The notes: generated by a model from the sequence alone, not told the origin. Shown: positions 52,469 to 62,537, counted from the stretch's first letter. The stretch: DNA of 64,000 nucleotides from Streptomyces anulatus (GCF_000721175.1 NZ_JOEZ01000016.1:310001-374000); one strand, 5' to 3'. Made by a program: numbers and translations.

Positions 52469-53137
52469 ATGGGGCAGACGCTGGCGGAGATCCTGGACGG
52501 GGCGGCGTGCGGGCGGTTTCCGGAGACCGACGGGAGGACGACCGTGGTCCCCGCGCCGAGTGGCCGCGACACGGGAGTGATCGCCTTCACCGCGCACTCG
52601 GTCGTGTTCACCGATGAGGACCCCGAGTGGGTCCATGCGACGTTGGCCGCTCTGGACTGCGATGCGTTGGCCGCGACCATGCATCCCCGCTTTCTGATGG
52701 CCTTCCTGGAACGCACCGGGCGGGTCACCGACACGATCGACCTTCTGACCGTGGCGTCCTCGCTGCCCGGTGTGCCAGGGCTGGAGCTGCGGGAGGTCAC
52801 CGATCCCGTGCACCCGCGCGTGGTGAGTGCCCGCCGACGCCGGGACGGGGTGCGGATGTGGGAGTCCGACGGGGGAGTGCTGGTGCTCGGGCGCGGGGTG
52901 GCGGGGCGTTGGGAGGTGGCCGTCGAGGTGGACGGGAACGCCCGGCACCGGGGCCTCGGCCGGGCCCTCGCCACCGCCGCCCGGCACTTGGTGCCCCCGG
53001 GCGAACCGCTCTGGTCGCAGCAGGCCGCGGGCAACGCGCGCAGCATCCGGGCGTTCCGAGCCGCCGGGTTCCGGCCGGTCGGATCGGAGGCGCTGCTGCT
53101 GCGCAGCCGTCAGGGACTCGACGCCGGGGAAGCGTGA
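52469..53137 (+). CDS. GNAT family N-acetyltransferase
   Basis: 222 residues. The acetyl-CoA binding GNAT core is C-terminal: motif A 'VDGNARHRGLGRALATAARH' near residue 150, motif B 'QQAAGNARSIRAFRAAGFRP' near 195. The N-terminal half ('SVVFTDEDPEWVHATLAALD') is a substrate domain seen in Streptomyces GNATs. ATG at 52469; binding site GAGGGGG at modest spacing. Substrate unknown. Confidence 0.87.
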   Translation: MGQTLAEILDGAACGRFPETDGRTTVVPAPSGRDTGVIAFTAHSVVFTDEDPEWVHATLAALDCDALAATMHPRFLMAFLERTGRVTDTIDLLTVASSLPGVPGLELREVTDPVHPRVVSARRRRDGVRMWESDGGVLVLGRGVAGRWEVAVEVDGNARHRGLGRALATAARHLVPPGEPLWSQQAAGNARSIRAFRAAGFRPVGSEALLLRSRQGLDAGEA

Positions 53138-53190
53138 CGGGCCACTCCCGGGTCCGTACGAGGAAACCGCCTCCCGCTACCGTGCTCGCC

Positions 53191-54000
53191 ATGATCGAAT
53201 CACTTGCCGGCCCGACGGACACCGAGGTGGCGGCAGCCGCCGCGCTGGCCGGGGCGGAGGTCGTGCGCGCTCGTTACGGGCGGCTCCACTCCCGCATCGA
53301 CAAAGGCGCCGGGGACTTCGCCACCGACGCCGACGTGGCGGCCGAGGAGGCGATCCTCGACGTCCTCCGTGCCGCACGGCCCAGGGACGCGGTGCGCGGC
53401 GAGGAGGGCGGTCGGCGAGGCGCGGTCGGTGCGGTGCGGGAGTGGCTGGTGGATCCCTTGTGCGGGACGCTCAACTACGCCGCCGGTTCCCAACTGGTCG
53501 CCGTCAACGTGGCTTTGCGTGACGGCCCGGCCGCTGTGGCCGATCCGTTCAGCGGGGAGGTCTTTCTCACCGACGGCGAGAGTGCCCGGGTCCGGCATGT
53601 CGGTGGAGGCGACGAGCCGTTGGCGCCGACCGCGGACACCCGGCTGGTGGACGTGAACCTCGACCCGCCCTTCCCGAGCGCCCCCGGATTCCGGGCGGTG
53701 GACCTGCTCGCCCACCCCGGGTTCGTCGAGCACTTCCGCCCGCGCGTCGTTTCCACGACGCTCGCGCTGGCCTGGGTCGCGGCCGGCCGCCGGGCCGCCT
53801 ATGTCACCGACGGCGGCGACTTGACCGGGAGCGTGCACTTCGCCGCCGGGATCGCCCTGTGCCGGGCCGCCGGCTGCGTCGTCACCGGGGTCGACGGCGC
53901 CCCGGCCGGACCGGGCGGCCGGGGCCTCGTCGTGGCCGCTGACGCCGGGACGCATGGGCTGCTGCTGTCGTTGATCCCTGGTCGTGGGCGGGGTGTTTGA
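53191..54000 (+). CDS. Inositol-monophosphatase-like protein with altered metal motif
   Basis: 269 residues, IMPase/FBPase fold. 'GDFATDADVAAEEAILDVLR' (Asp of site 1 region), Glu71/Glu72 in 'RGEEGGRRG', then the second metal motif reads 'VDPLCGTLNY' (88-97): the usual DPxDGT Asp is Cys91. Near residue 216 the WDxAAG motif is 'SVHFAAG', with His for Asp. Two of the metal ligands are thus changed; activity may be lost or altered. ATG at 53191; 54 bp after the GNAT gene, probably cotranscribed. Confidence 0.82.
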   Translation: MIESLAGPTDTEVAAAAALAGAEVVRARYGRLHSRIDKGAGDFATDADVAAEEAILDVLRAARPRDAVRGEEGGRRGAVGAVREWLVDPLCGTLNYAAGSQLVAVNVALRDGPAAVADPFSGEVFLTDGESARVRHVGGGDEPLAPTADTRLVDVNLDPPFPSAPGFRAVDLLAHPGFVEHFRPRVVSTTLALAWVAAGRRAAYVTDGGDLTGSVHFAAGIALCRAAGCVVTGVDGAPAGPGGRGLVVAADAGTHGLLLSLIPGRGRGV

Positions 54001-54044
54001 GCCGTTGCCGCTGCCGGGCGGGTGCCGGCCCATGGCGTCTCCCC

Positions 54045-54668
54045 TCAGACGTGCAGCTCGGGCGGGAAGCCGGTCCAGCGGAGTTCGGTGGGCAGGTGGC
54101 CGGTGTCGTTGAAGAGGAGGAGGGCTGGGGGGCGGCCGGGTGCGTAGCGGATGACGGTCAGCGCCGCGTTGGCGTGGTTGATGCCCAGCCAGCGCCACTT
54201 CGGGGCGTCCAGCGCGGCCCGGACGAGCCAGCCGACGAGGAAGTTGTGGGTGACGAGGAGTTCATGGCGGGGCTCGTCGCCCTCGATCGTGCCCGTGAAC
54301 CGCGCGAGGGCCTCCTGGGCCAGCCCGGGGCCCTGCTCGCACTCCGCCGCCGGGAACCCGGCCAGCCGGGCGAGCGTCTCGTCGGCCGACTCCGCCGGCA
54401 GCTCCTCGCGTCGCGGCAGGTACGGGATGTAGTCGCCGGCCGGTTCGGACCGCACCAGGGGAACCCGCGCCAACTGCTCGCCGACCAGACGCGCCGTCTG
54501 CTCGGCGCGGGCGAGCGGGCCGTGGTGGATCGCCGTGATCGGGGCTCCGCGGAGCCGCTCCCCGAGCAGGGCGGCCTGACGGCGGCCCGCGTCCGTCAGC
54601 GTGCTCTCGTCGGCGGAGGCCTGACCGTGCCGCGTGAGGTACAGATAGCGGGCAGCCGTTGCTGTCAT
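54045..54668 (-). CDS. Histidine phosphatase superfamily protein
   Basis: 207 residues. Phosphoglycerate-mutase-like catalytic core: 'YLTRHGQASADESTLTDAGR' with nucleophilic His near residue 14 in the RHG motif, Arg in 'HHGPLARAEQTARLVGEQL', and the second His in 'ELLVTHNFLVGWLVRAAL'. Substrate is unknown; the size and motif suit a small-molecule phosphatase. ATG at 54668. Confidence 0.9.
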   Translation of the reverse strand: MTATAARYLYLTRHGQASADESTLTDAGRRQAALLGERLRGAPITAIHHGPLARAEQTARLVGEQLARVPLVRSEPAGDYIPYLPRREELPAESADETLARLAGFPAAECEQGPGLAQEALARFTGTIEGDEPRHELLVTHNFLVGWLVRAALDAPKWRWLGINHANAALTVIRYAPGRPPALLLFNDTGHLPTELRWTGFPPELHV

Positions 54669-54814
54669 GGGCGGGTCCTTCGTCGCGGTTCATGATCATA
54701 CGAACGTCTGGAGGGACGTCGGCCCGCGCTCGGGCGGTTCCGCCGGGCGGTGCGAGGGGCAGGGGGCCGGTATCCCGGGATGCGCGGGGGCAGTGCTCGG
54801 GGCACGGTGGAGGC

Positions 54815-55033
54815 ATGGCCGAGCACCCGCCCGTGATCGTCTATCCGCCTTCCGCGACCGGAGGGCGGCGGGTCACCGTGCACGGGCAGATCGTGGGCCT
54901 GGCGCACGGGAGGGGCGAGGTGGCCGCGCTGCTGCGGGCCGCGGGGTTCGCCCCGGGGCCCGGCCAGGTCGTCGAGCTGGACCGGCCCGGGCTGATCGAA
55001 TGGCGCGGCGGCGACCTCGACACCTGGGAGTGA
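54815..55033 (+). CDS. Small conserved Streptomyces protein, unknown function
   Basis: 72 residues. Sequence 'VIVYPPSATGGRRVTVHGQI' then 'EVAALLRAAGFAPGPGQVVE' and 'IEWRGGDLDTWE'; beta-rich, no membrane segment. ATG at 54815 with GGTGGAGG directly upstream, and G/C third-position bias, support it as real. I know no named family. A second, 33-codon frame follows it closely. Confidence 0.6.
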   Translation: MAEHPPVIVYPPSATGGRRVTVHGQIVGLAHGRGEVAALLRAAGFAPGPGQVVELDRPGLIEWRGGDLDTWE

Positions 55034-55037
55034 TCCC

Positions 55038-55139
55038 GTGAAGAGTCGTCGTACGGCACGCGAGATCGCCGCGATCGAACCACCGCCCGGTTACTACGTG
55101 GCCGGGGGCGAGCCCCGGCCGCGTAGTAGCGCGCGCTGA
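55038..55139 (+). CDS. Possible 33-residue ORF after the small conserved gene
   Basis: GTG at 55038, 4 bp after the previous stop, reads 'KSRRTAREIAAIEPPPGYYV' and 'RPRSSAR'. It starts with a purine-rich stretch and has G/C-rich third positions, but is too short to be sure of; its 3' half forms a 15-bp hairpin. It may be a truncated remnant. Confidence 0.3.
   Translation: MKSRRTAREIAAIEPPPGYYVAGGEPRPRSSAR
55093..55127 (+). repeat. 15-bp stem hairpin inside the small ORF
   Basis: Arms 55093-55107 (ACTACGTGGCCGGGG) and 55113-55127 pair, with one G-U wobble and a 5-nt loop. Could terminate the small-gene transcript. 55140-55379 beyond it contains no gene that I can see. Confidence 0.65.
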
Positions 55140-55379
55140 TCCTGGACTGGGTCGTGAGCCGGCGTCGCTCTGGTCGACCGCGGCGTCGAGCGCGTGGCTC
55201 GCACCGTCGACGCCCAGGGGCGCATCGTCATGGTCAGCGCGCCGTGACAGGTCACCCGAACGGGTGCGTCCGGGTGGCTGCGCCCGGAGGCCACGAGGAA
55301 CGTCGGAGCTGATCTGCCCGCACCGCCAGGGCAGGTCAGGACAGCAGGCGCCAGCGTCTGTTCCGACCAAGGAGTGCTC

Positions 55380-55847
55380 ATGTCGCAGCCCAGCACACCC
55401 ACACCCGGCGCATCGCGCTCCGCCGACGCCCGTCCGGGCGGAGGAGGTTCCGGCAGCCCGTGGTCGGCCGGGGGAACCGTGTTCGCGGGTGTCCTGCTCT
55501 TCGTGGACGGCATCCTCGGAGTGCTGAAGGGCATCGCGGGGATCGCCTCGAACGATGTCTACGCGCGGATCAACGACTACGTCTTCAAGTTCAGCGTGAC
55601 CTCGTGGGGCTGGATCCACCTCGTCCTCGGCGTGATCCTCATCCTCGTGGGCTTGGGCATCCTCAAGGGCGCGACCTGGGCCCGCGGCGCGGGCGTCGCC
55701 CTCGTCTCCCTGAACCTCATCGCCAACTTCATGTGGCTCCCGTACACCCCGGTCTGGGCCATCGTCACCATCGCGATCGACGTCTTCGTCATCTGGGCCC
55801 TGTGCACGGACCGGTCGAACCCGAGCGACCTGGTGCGGAGCAGCTGA
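55380..55847 (+). CDS. DUF7144-type four-helix membrane protein
   Basis: 155 residues. A disordered Ser/Pro/Gly N-terminus (35 residues), then four membrane helices: 'GTVFAGVLLFVDGILGVLKG', 'WGWIHLVLGVILILVGLGIL', 'GVALVSLNLIANFMWLPYTP', 'AIVTIAIDVFVIWALCTD'. The family is abundant in Streptomyces, function unknown. ATG at 55380 with AAGGAG 6 nt upstream. Confidence 0.82.
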   Translation: MSQPSTPTPGASRSADARPGGGGSGSPWSAGGTVFAGVLLFVDGILGVLKGIAGIASNDVYARINDYVFKFSVTSWGWIHLVLGVILILVGLGILKGATWARGAGVALVSLNLIANFMWLPYTPVWAIVTIAIDVFVIWALCTDRSNPSDLVRSS

Positions 55848-55917
55848 ACCGGCCGGGACGGCGGGCGGGCGGCGGCGAGGGGTGTCCGTTGTCAGTGGGG
55901 CGGTCCACACTGGAGTC

Positions 55918-56139
55918 ATGTGCCGCAGCATCAAGACGCTCCGCCCGCCCGCCCTCCCCGAAGAGGCCACCGAGGAGGACATGCGGGCCGCCGCCCTTCA
56001 GTACGTACGGAAGGTCTCCGGGTTCCGCGCGCCCGCCGCGCACAACCGGGAGGTCTTCGACCGTGCCGTCGACGAGATCACCGCAGCCACGATGAAGCTG
56101 CTCGACGGCCTGGAGATACGGGGCGCGGCCAAGGGCTGA
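55918..56139 (+). CDS. DUF2277 family protein
   Basis: 73 residues: 'MCRSIKTLRPPALPEEATEE' then 'AALQYVRKVSGFRAPAAHNR' and 'FDRAVDEITAATMKLLDGLE'. The N-terminal 'MCRSIKTLR' is the family hallmark. All-helical, soluble, unknown function. The Cys at position 2 could be modified. ATG at 55918 with GGAG 3 nt upstream decides the start. Confidence 0.87.
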   Translation: MCRSIKTLRPPALPEEATEEDMRAAALQYVRKVSGFRAPAAHNREVFDRAVDEITAATMKLLDGLEIRGAAKG

Positions 56140-56232
56140 GTCCCGCCACGCGGAAGGTCCCGTTCCTCCGGTGGGCGGCTTCGGTGGACTCCTTCGGCCT
56201 GCCTTGCGCCTGCCCTTCGCCCTGCCCTTCGC

Positions 56233-57087
56233 TCAGGGGGCGGCAGGGGCGGGCGCGGACACCGGTCCCGGCCCACCGAGGGCGGCCTGCCCGCTCGGGG
56301 GTGCGGTGCCGGGGGCAGGCGTGGGCGACGGTACGGACACGAAGGGCGCGGTCGTAGGCGCTGCGGCTGTCGGCGTGTCCGTGGCTCCGGCTCCCGGTGC
56401 CTCCGCCCCCGCCCCCGCATCCGCCTTCGTGGGCACCGCCGCTGCCGCCGCTGCCGGCGCCGTCGTCCGCGTCGCCGGACGCTTCACCACGAACGCGGCC
56501 AGCGCGCCCGCCACGAACAGGGCCAGCACCGAAACGGCCGTGCCGAACCACGTCGAGCCCAGCCAGCGGCCGCCGAAGTAGCCGAGCCCCACGCTGTAAC
56601 CCGCCCAGGCCAGGCCCGCCAGCGCGGACCAGGGAAGGAAGTCCCGCTTCCTGTGGTGGGCGGCGCCCGCGCCGAGGGAGACCACGGAGCGGCCGGCTGG
56701 AGCGAACCGGGCGATGACCACCAGTGCACCGCCGCCCCGGCTCAGTGTCGCGCCGAGACGTTCCTGCGCGGTGGTGAGACGGCGGGAGCGGGCGATGGCC
56801 CGGTCCAGCCGGTCGCCCCCGCGCCAGGCGAGGCGGTACGCGACGAGGTCGCCGAGGACCGAGGCGGTGGCCGCGCAAAGGATCAGTACGACGAGCGAGG
56901 GGACCTGCCCGCCGGTGCCCTCGTCGGTGCCGCTGACGGTGGTGGAGCCCGCCGCGGCCGCTGTGGCGGCCGTGATGACGAGAACACCGCTGGGCAGCAG
57001 GGGCAGGAAGACGTCCAGGAGAACGGAGAGGGCGACCACCGCGTAGATCCATGGGCCGCTGGTCAGCGCGGCCACACTCTCTGGCAC
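56233..57087 (-). CDS. DedA/VTT family membrane protein with Ala/Pro tail
   Basis: 284 residues. DedA core with membrane segments, and motifs 'ATASVLGDLVAYRLAWRGGD' and 'VVIARFAPAGRSVVSLGAGA' followed by 'FLPWSALAGLAWAGYSVGLG', typical of VTT/SNARE-associated lipid scramblase-like proteins. It has an extra C-terminal 80-residue Ala/Pro/Thr low-complexity tail. DedA members recycle the lipid carrier undecaprenyl phosphate. GTG at 57087 with GGGGAG 9 nt upstream. Confidence 0.87.
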   Translation of the reverse strand: MPESVAALTSGPWIYAVVALSVLLDVFLPLLPSGVLVITAATAAAAGSTTVSGTDEGTGGQVPSLVVLILCAATASVLGDLVAYRLAWRGGDRLDRAIARSRRLTTAQERLGATLSRGGGALVVIARFAPAGRSVVSLGAGAAHHRKRDFLPWSALAGLAWAGYSVGLGYFGGRWLGSTWFGTAVSVLALFVAGALAAFVVKRPATRTTAPAAAAAAVPTKADAGAGAEAPGAGATDTPTAAAPTTAPFVSVPSPTPAPGTAPPSGQAALGGPGPVSAPAPAAP

Positions 57088-57284
57088 CGTCTACTACTCC
57101 CCGATCGTGTCAACGCCGCGACGTCGCAGGGGAGCGGCAGGGGCGGCAGGTTCAGCTGTACAGCGTACGCGTGGGCATTCTCCGGGCCTCGCGCAGGGCG
57201 GGTGATGTTGTGCAGGTCACGTACACCTGGAGGCCATGTGCCCGTTAGGAGGGGAGAACCACCGGCACGAGCGAGGAGCAGCGC

Positions 57285-58067
57285 ATGACGGCATGGATGG
57301 TACGGACGGGACACGGGTCGGCGCACCCGAATTCGGGGCGGCTGGGGACGGCGGCACGGGAGGACGGCGCGGCCGCGCGGGTCCGGGGGGTCTCCCGCGT
57401 TCCGGGCGTGCTGGCGGGCACGGTGGCCCTGCTGACGCTGGCCTGCGGCGTGGGTGTCGCCCATGGGGCGGATGACGTGGCGTCCGGTTCCGGCACGGCA
57501 CCCGGTGGCCACGGTGCGCACGGCGCTCCTGCGGAAGGGGCATCGGCGCAGGTGCCCGGCGGCGGTGGGGACCCGAGTCACGCCGACGACGTCGCCGCGG
57601 CGGCGGGCGGCAGCTCGTGGACGAGGGTCGCCGGGGTGTTCTCCCCGCCCGGTTCCTTCGTTCCGTCCGACGCGCTGACGTACGACACCCGGCTGGTGCC
57701 GGCGGGCGCGCGGATCGAGATCACACAGTTCGCGGACCCGTCCGGCACCCGGGTCGAGGCGCGGCTGCGAGGGCTCGTGCCCGGCCGTGCGTACGGGATG
57801 CACGTGCACACCGCGCCCTGCGGCGCGGATCCCGCCGCGGCTGGGCCTCACTACCAGCACCGTCCGGCGGCGACCGCCGACCCGGTCAACGAGGTGTGGC
57901 TGGACTTCCGGACGGACGAGGACGGCGACGGGCGGGCGGAGGCCCTGCACGGCTGGGGCTTCCGGGAGGGCGGGGCGCGGTCGGTGATCATCCACGACCG
58001 GCAGGGCGGTGCGGGGGAACGGGCGGCCTGCTTCACAGTGCCGTTCGCACCCCACGGTCGGGGGTGA
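57285..58067 (+). CDS. Secreted Cu/Zn superoxide dismutase-like protein
   Basis: 260 residues. Signal/anchor segment near residues 40-62 ('LAGTVALLTLACGVGVAHGA'), a Gly-rich linker, then the SodC beta-barrel: 'YGMHVHTAPCGADPAAAGPH' (Cu-ligand His pair and disulfide Cys), 'PHYQHRPAAT' (bridging His), 'FRTDEDGDGRAEALHGWGF' and 'SVIIHD' (last Cu His). Second disulfide Cys in 'RAACFTVPF'. All ligands present, so dismutase activity is plausible. ATG at 57285 with GAGGAG upstream. Confidence 0.83.
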   Translation: MTAWMVRTGHGSAHPNSGRLGTAAREDGAAARVRGVSRVPGVLAGTVALLTLACGVGVAHGADDVASGSGTAPGGHGAHGAPAEGASAQVPGGGGDPSHADDVAAAAGGSSWTRVAGVFSPPGSFVPSDALTYDTRLVPAGARIEITQFADPSGTRVEARLRGLVPGRAYGMHVHTAPCGADPAAAGPHYQHRPAATADPVNEVWLDFRTDEDGDGRAEALHGWGFREGGARSVIIHDRQGGAGERAACFTVPFAPHGRG

Positions 58068-58265
58068 CGGGGCCTCCGCACCCCCGGGTGGATCACGGCG
58101 TACGGCGGTGAACGAATGGCGGCGTACGGCGGTGCCCCGGTCCCTTCGCGGAGGGCCGGGGCACCGCCGTACGTTCCCGGGCTCGCTGCCGGTTCCTCGC
58201 CGCGCGCCGGGTCGGCGCCGGAACGCGGGGGCCGGGAGAGGGCCGGGATGCGGACGGCCGGTCCG

Positions 58266-58715
58266 TCAGGCCGGGACGACCGGGGTCTGCTCGCTCCGGG
58301 CCGTGCCCTCGGCGGTGGCCGCCGTGTCCCGCGAACCGAAGAAGCGGTCCAGGGCGACGGCTCCCGGACCGGTGAAGACCAGCAACAGGAACGCCCAGCA
58401 GAACATCGCCGACGGCTCGCCGCCGTTCTGGAGCGGCAGGAACGCCTCGGGCTGGTGCACCTTGAAGTACGCGTAGGCCATCGAACCGGAGGCGAGGAAG
58501 GAGGCGGCACGGGTGCCGAGGCCGAGGGCGACCAGGGCCCCGCAGACCAGCTGGATCAGAGCGGCGTACCAGCCGGGCCAGGCGCCGGTCTCCGCCTGGT
58601 CGCCGCCCATCACTCCGAAGAGCGAGGCGGCGCCGTGGAAGGCGAAGAGCAGGCCGACGACGAAGCGGAAGAGGCTGAGCACGTAGGGCTGTGCCCGGTT
58701 CAGGCGGATGAGCAT
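58266..58715 (-). CDS. DoxX family membrane protein
   Basis: 149 residues, four membrane helices: 'FRFVVGLLFAFHGAASLFGV', 'AALIQLVCGALVALGLGTRA', 'ASFLASGSMAYAYFKVHQPE', 'FCWAFLLLVFTGPGAVALDR'. DoxX proteins partner superoxide dismutase and thiosulfate metabolism in mycobacteria (membrane oxidoreductase complex); a SodC-like gene lies convergently next to it. Start ATG 58715, AAGGAG 8 nt upstream. The promoter overlaps a candidate iron box. Confidence 0.87.
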   Translation of the reverse strand: MLIRLNRAQPYVLSLFRFVVGLLFAFHGAASLFGVMGGDQAETGAWPGWYAALIQLVCGALVALGLGTRAASFLASGSMAYAYFKVHQPEAFLPLQNGGEPSAMFCWAFLLLVFTGPGAVALDRFFGSRDTAATAEGTARSEQTPVVPA

Positions 58716-58763
58716 GGGGGGAGCTCCTTCGGTCGAGGTGGGGACGTGAACCGACTGAGCGCC

Positions 58764-58795
58764 TGAGGTTAGGGAAACCTCACCAGTGCTTGCAA
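58764..58795 (-). promoter_or_regulatory. DoxX promoter overlapping a candidate iron box
   Basis: The inverted repeat TGAGGTT-N5-AACCTCA (58764-58782) matches 14 of 19 positions of the Streptomyces DmdR1/IdeR iron-box consensus as I recall it. On the minus strand, -35 TTGCAA (58795-58790) and -10 TAACCT (58771-58766) have an 18-bp spacer, so the box covers the -10, as in iron-repressed promoters. Confidence 0.6.
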
Positions 58796-58797
58796 CT

Positions 58798-60552
<1,755 letters not shown>

Positions 60553-60654
60553 GTGATGTCTCCTCGCTACGCCGTCACGGATGGGTTCCGTAACGTACAG
60601 AACGAGGAGGGATGGCGCACGGCTTCCGGCGGGTGGGCGGTGGCCAATGGTCGT

Positions 60655-60712
60655 GCGAGGTGGCCACCGGACGTGCGAGCGAGGTGGTCACCGGACGTGC
60701 GCGGTGGTCAGC
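60655..60712. repeat. Short tandem repeat upstream of PhoD and after HNH stop
   Basis: The unit GAGGTGGYCACCGGACGTGCG recurs twice, with a third partial copy. It lies in the gap 60553-60707, which otherwise holds the PhoD promoter. Confidence 0.5.
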
Positions 60713-61352
60713 AGCCGTTCAGGGCGGACTGCAGGGCGCTCTTCTCGGCGGAGTCCACGCTCAGGTTGTAGTGCTTCTTCACGTGGACCCAGGCGCGGAC
60801 GTAGGTGCACTTGTACGAGGAGCGCGGCGGCATCCACTCGGCCGGGTCCTTGTCGCCCTTGGACTGGTTCACGTTGTCGGTGACCGCGATGAGCTGGGGG
60901 CGGGTCAGGTCGTTCGCGAACGACTGGCGTTGGGCGTTGGTCCAGCTGCTCGCGCCGGAGCGCCAGGCCTCGGCGAGCGGGACCATGTGGTCGATGTCCA
61001 CGTCGGACGCGGCGCTCCAGGTGGCGCCGTCGTAGGGCGAGTACCAGCTGCCGCTGACCGCGGCGCAGGCGGCGTCCTGCTGGACGTTCGTGCCGTCGCG
61101 CTTGAGGACGACCTCGCGGGTGTTGCAGGTGCCCGACTGGGTGATCCAGTGCGGGAACTTGTCGCGGCTGTAGCCGCTGGACGAGCCCTCCGCGCCGACG
61201 GTGAGCTGGCCGAGGTAGGTGCGTGCGGTCGCCGCGCTGACCGGGGTGGGCATGGCGGCCTGCGCGCTCGGGGCGGTGAACAGGGCGGACGTGGCGGCGA
61301 GTGCGGCTGTTGCGGCGACGACGGAGAGGCGACGCGCGTAGACACCGGACAT
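60708..61352 (-). CDS. Secreted HNH endonuclease family protein (DUF1524)
   Basis: 214 residues. Signal peptide 'SVVAATAALAATSALFTAPSAQA', then a secreted DUF1524/GmrSD C-terminal-type domain: 'DVDIDHMVPLAEAWRSGASS' (HNH His-Met-Val-Pro motif), 'LIAVTDNVNQSKGDKDPAEW' and 'KCTYVRAWVHVKKHYNL'. Cys pairs suggest disulfides outside the cell. Probable extracellular nuclease. ATG at 61352 with GGGAG 6 nt upstream. Confidence 0.9.
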   Translation of the reverse strand: MSGVYARRLSVVAATAALAATSALFTAPSAQAAMPTPVSAATARTYLGQLTVGAEGSSSGYSRDKFPHWITQSGTCNTREVVLKRDGTNVQQDAACAAVSGSWYSPYDGATWSAASDVDIDHMVPLAEAWRSGASSWTNAQRQSFANDLTRPQLIAVTDNVNQSKGDKDPAEWMPPRSSYKCTYVRAWVHVKKHYNLSVDSAEKSALQSALNGC

Positions 61353-61698
61353 GCGAACTCCCTTGTTGTGGGGGGCTTGGGCGGGCGTTAGGTGGGGCCC
61401 GGCCATCGTGGCGACGCCAGGTTTCGGCGGGGTGGGCGTCAGGTAACAGGGTGGCGACATGTGCACGTCACATCAAGGGGTGTGCAAGGGGCGTGACGGA
61501 TCGCGGGAGCGCACGGAACCGCCACGGAGGATGTGTCCGGGGGGTGTCGGGCGTCCGGCGAGGGCTCGGGGCGCTCGGTGTTCGTGGCCGCGCCCCGGGG
61601 TGTGGTGGTGCGGGCGGTGTTCGTGGCCGCGTCCCACGGGCGTGCCGGTGCGGGCGGTGCCGCCGGGGGTGGTGGGGGTGCGGCTCTATCGTTGCCGC
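61353..61698. other. Intergenic region with a 39/40-nt tandem duplication
   Basis: 346 bp between divergent genes. The unit starting GGTGTTCGTGGCCGCG is repeated at 61577-61615 and 61616-61655, and begins a third time at 61656. No gene is convincing here; it must hold promoters for the nuclease and the permease. Confidence 0.55.
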
Positions 61699-62433
61699 GT
61701 GCTGCTTCCGGTCTCCGTCACCCTCGGCGTCGTCCTCGCCGTCCTGCTGGTGCTCGCCGCCGCCGTCGCCGCGTGGGCCTCGCTGGGCCGGTCGCGCGAG
61801 ATCCTCGTCGCCGGGGTGCGGGCGGCGGTCCAACTCTCTGCCGTCTCCCTGCTCATCGGCTGGGTGGTCCGCTCCCTGGCACCGCTTCTCGGGTTCGTGG
61901 CGATGATGTTCGCCGTGGCGGTGTGGACAGCCGGGCGCCGGGTCACCGGCAACCGCACCTGGTGCTGGGCGGCCGTGCCGATCGGAGCGGGCGTGCTGCC
62001 CGTGGTGGGGGCGCTGCTGCTCACGGGGCTCGTGCCGCTGCGGGGCCTGGCGCTCGTTCCGGTGGCGGGCATCCTCATCGGAGGGGCGCTCACCGCGACC
62101 GTGCTCGGCGGGCGGCGGGCCCTGGACGAACTCACCGGCCGGCGCGGTGAGGTGGAGGCGGGCATGGCCCTCGGGATGCTCGACCGGGACGCCCGGCTGG
62201 AGATCGTGCGGCCCGCGGCGTCGGACGCGTTGCTGCCCGGGCTCGACCAGACCCGGACGGTCGGGCTCGTCACCCTGCCGGGGGCGTTCGTGGGCATGCT
62301 GCTGGGCGGCGCCTCACCCGTGGAGGCGGGCGCCGTGCAGCTGTTCGTCCTGGTGGCACTGATGGCGGTCCAGGTGGTGGCCGTCGCGGCGGTCCTGGAG
62401 CTGGTCGCGCGCGGGCTGCTGCACCGGGACTGA
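61699..62433 (+). CDS. FetB-like ABC transporter permease (YbbM family)
   Basis: 244 residues, seven membrane helices: 'VSVTLGVVLAVLLVLAAAVA', 'REILVAGVRAAVQLSAVSLL', 'ALVPVAGILIGGALTATVLG', then 'GMALGMLDRDARLEIVRPAA' and 'VGLVTLPGAFVGMLLGGASP'. This family (FetB/YbbM) works with an ATPase (FetA) in iron export or thiol stress. No ATPase gene adjoins it. GTG at 61699 fits the family N-terminus; longer in-frame starts are possible. Confidence 0.85.
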   Translation: MLLPVSVTLGVVLAVLLVLAAAVAAWASLGRSREILVAGVRAAVQLSAVSLLIGWVVRSLAPLLGFVAMMFAVAVWTAGRRVTGNRTWCWAAVPIGAGVLPVVGALLLTGLVPLRGLALVPVAGILIGGALTATVLGGRRALDELTGRRGEVEAGMALGMLDRDARLEIVRPAASDALLPGLDQTRTVGLVTLPGAFVGMLLGGASPVEAGAVQLFVLVALMAVQVVAVAAVLELVARGLLHRD

Positions 62434-62510
62434 ACCCCGGGGGCGAGGCAGGCCGGCCCCGGCCCCGGGGGCCGGAGGGCCGAGGCCGGGAAGGGGAAGA
62501 GGCTGGGAAG

Positions 62511-62536
62511 AGGGAGAGGGAGAGGGAGAGGGAGGT
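62511..62536. repeat. (GGGAGA)n polypurine microsatellite
   Basis: Four GGGAGA-type units directly before the stop codon side of the HAD gene. Purine on the plus strand, so pyrimidine-rich on the coding strand just after the stop; may aid termination. Confidence 0.7.
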
Positions 62537-62537
62537 C

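Noticed and set aside
62511..62536. Polypurine repeat as possible CRISPR or functional array
   Set aside because: Six-base units without spacers; a simple microsatellite.
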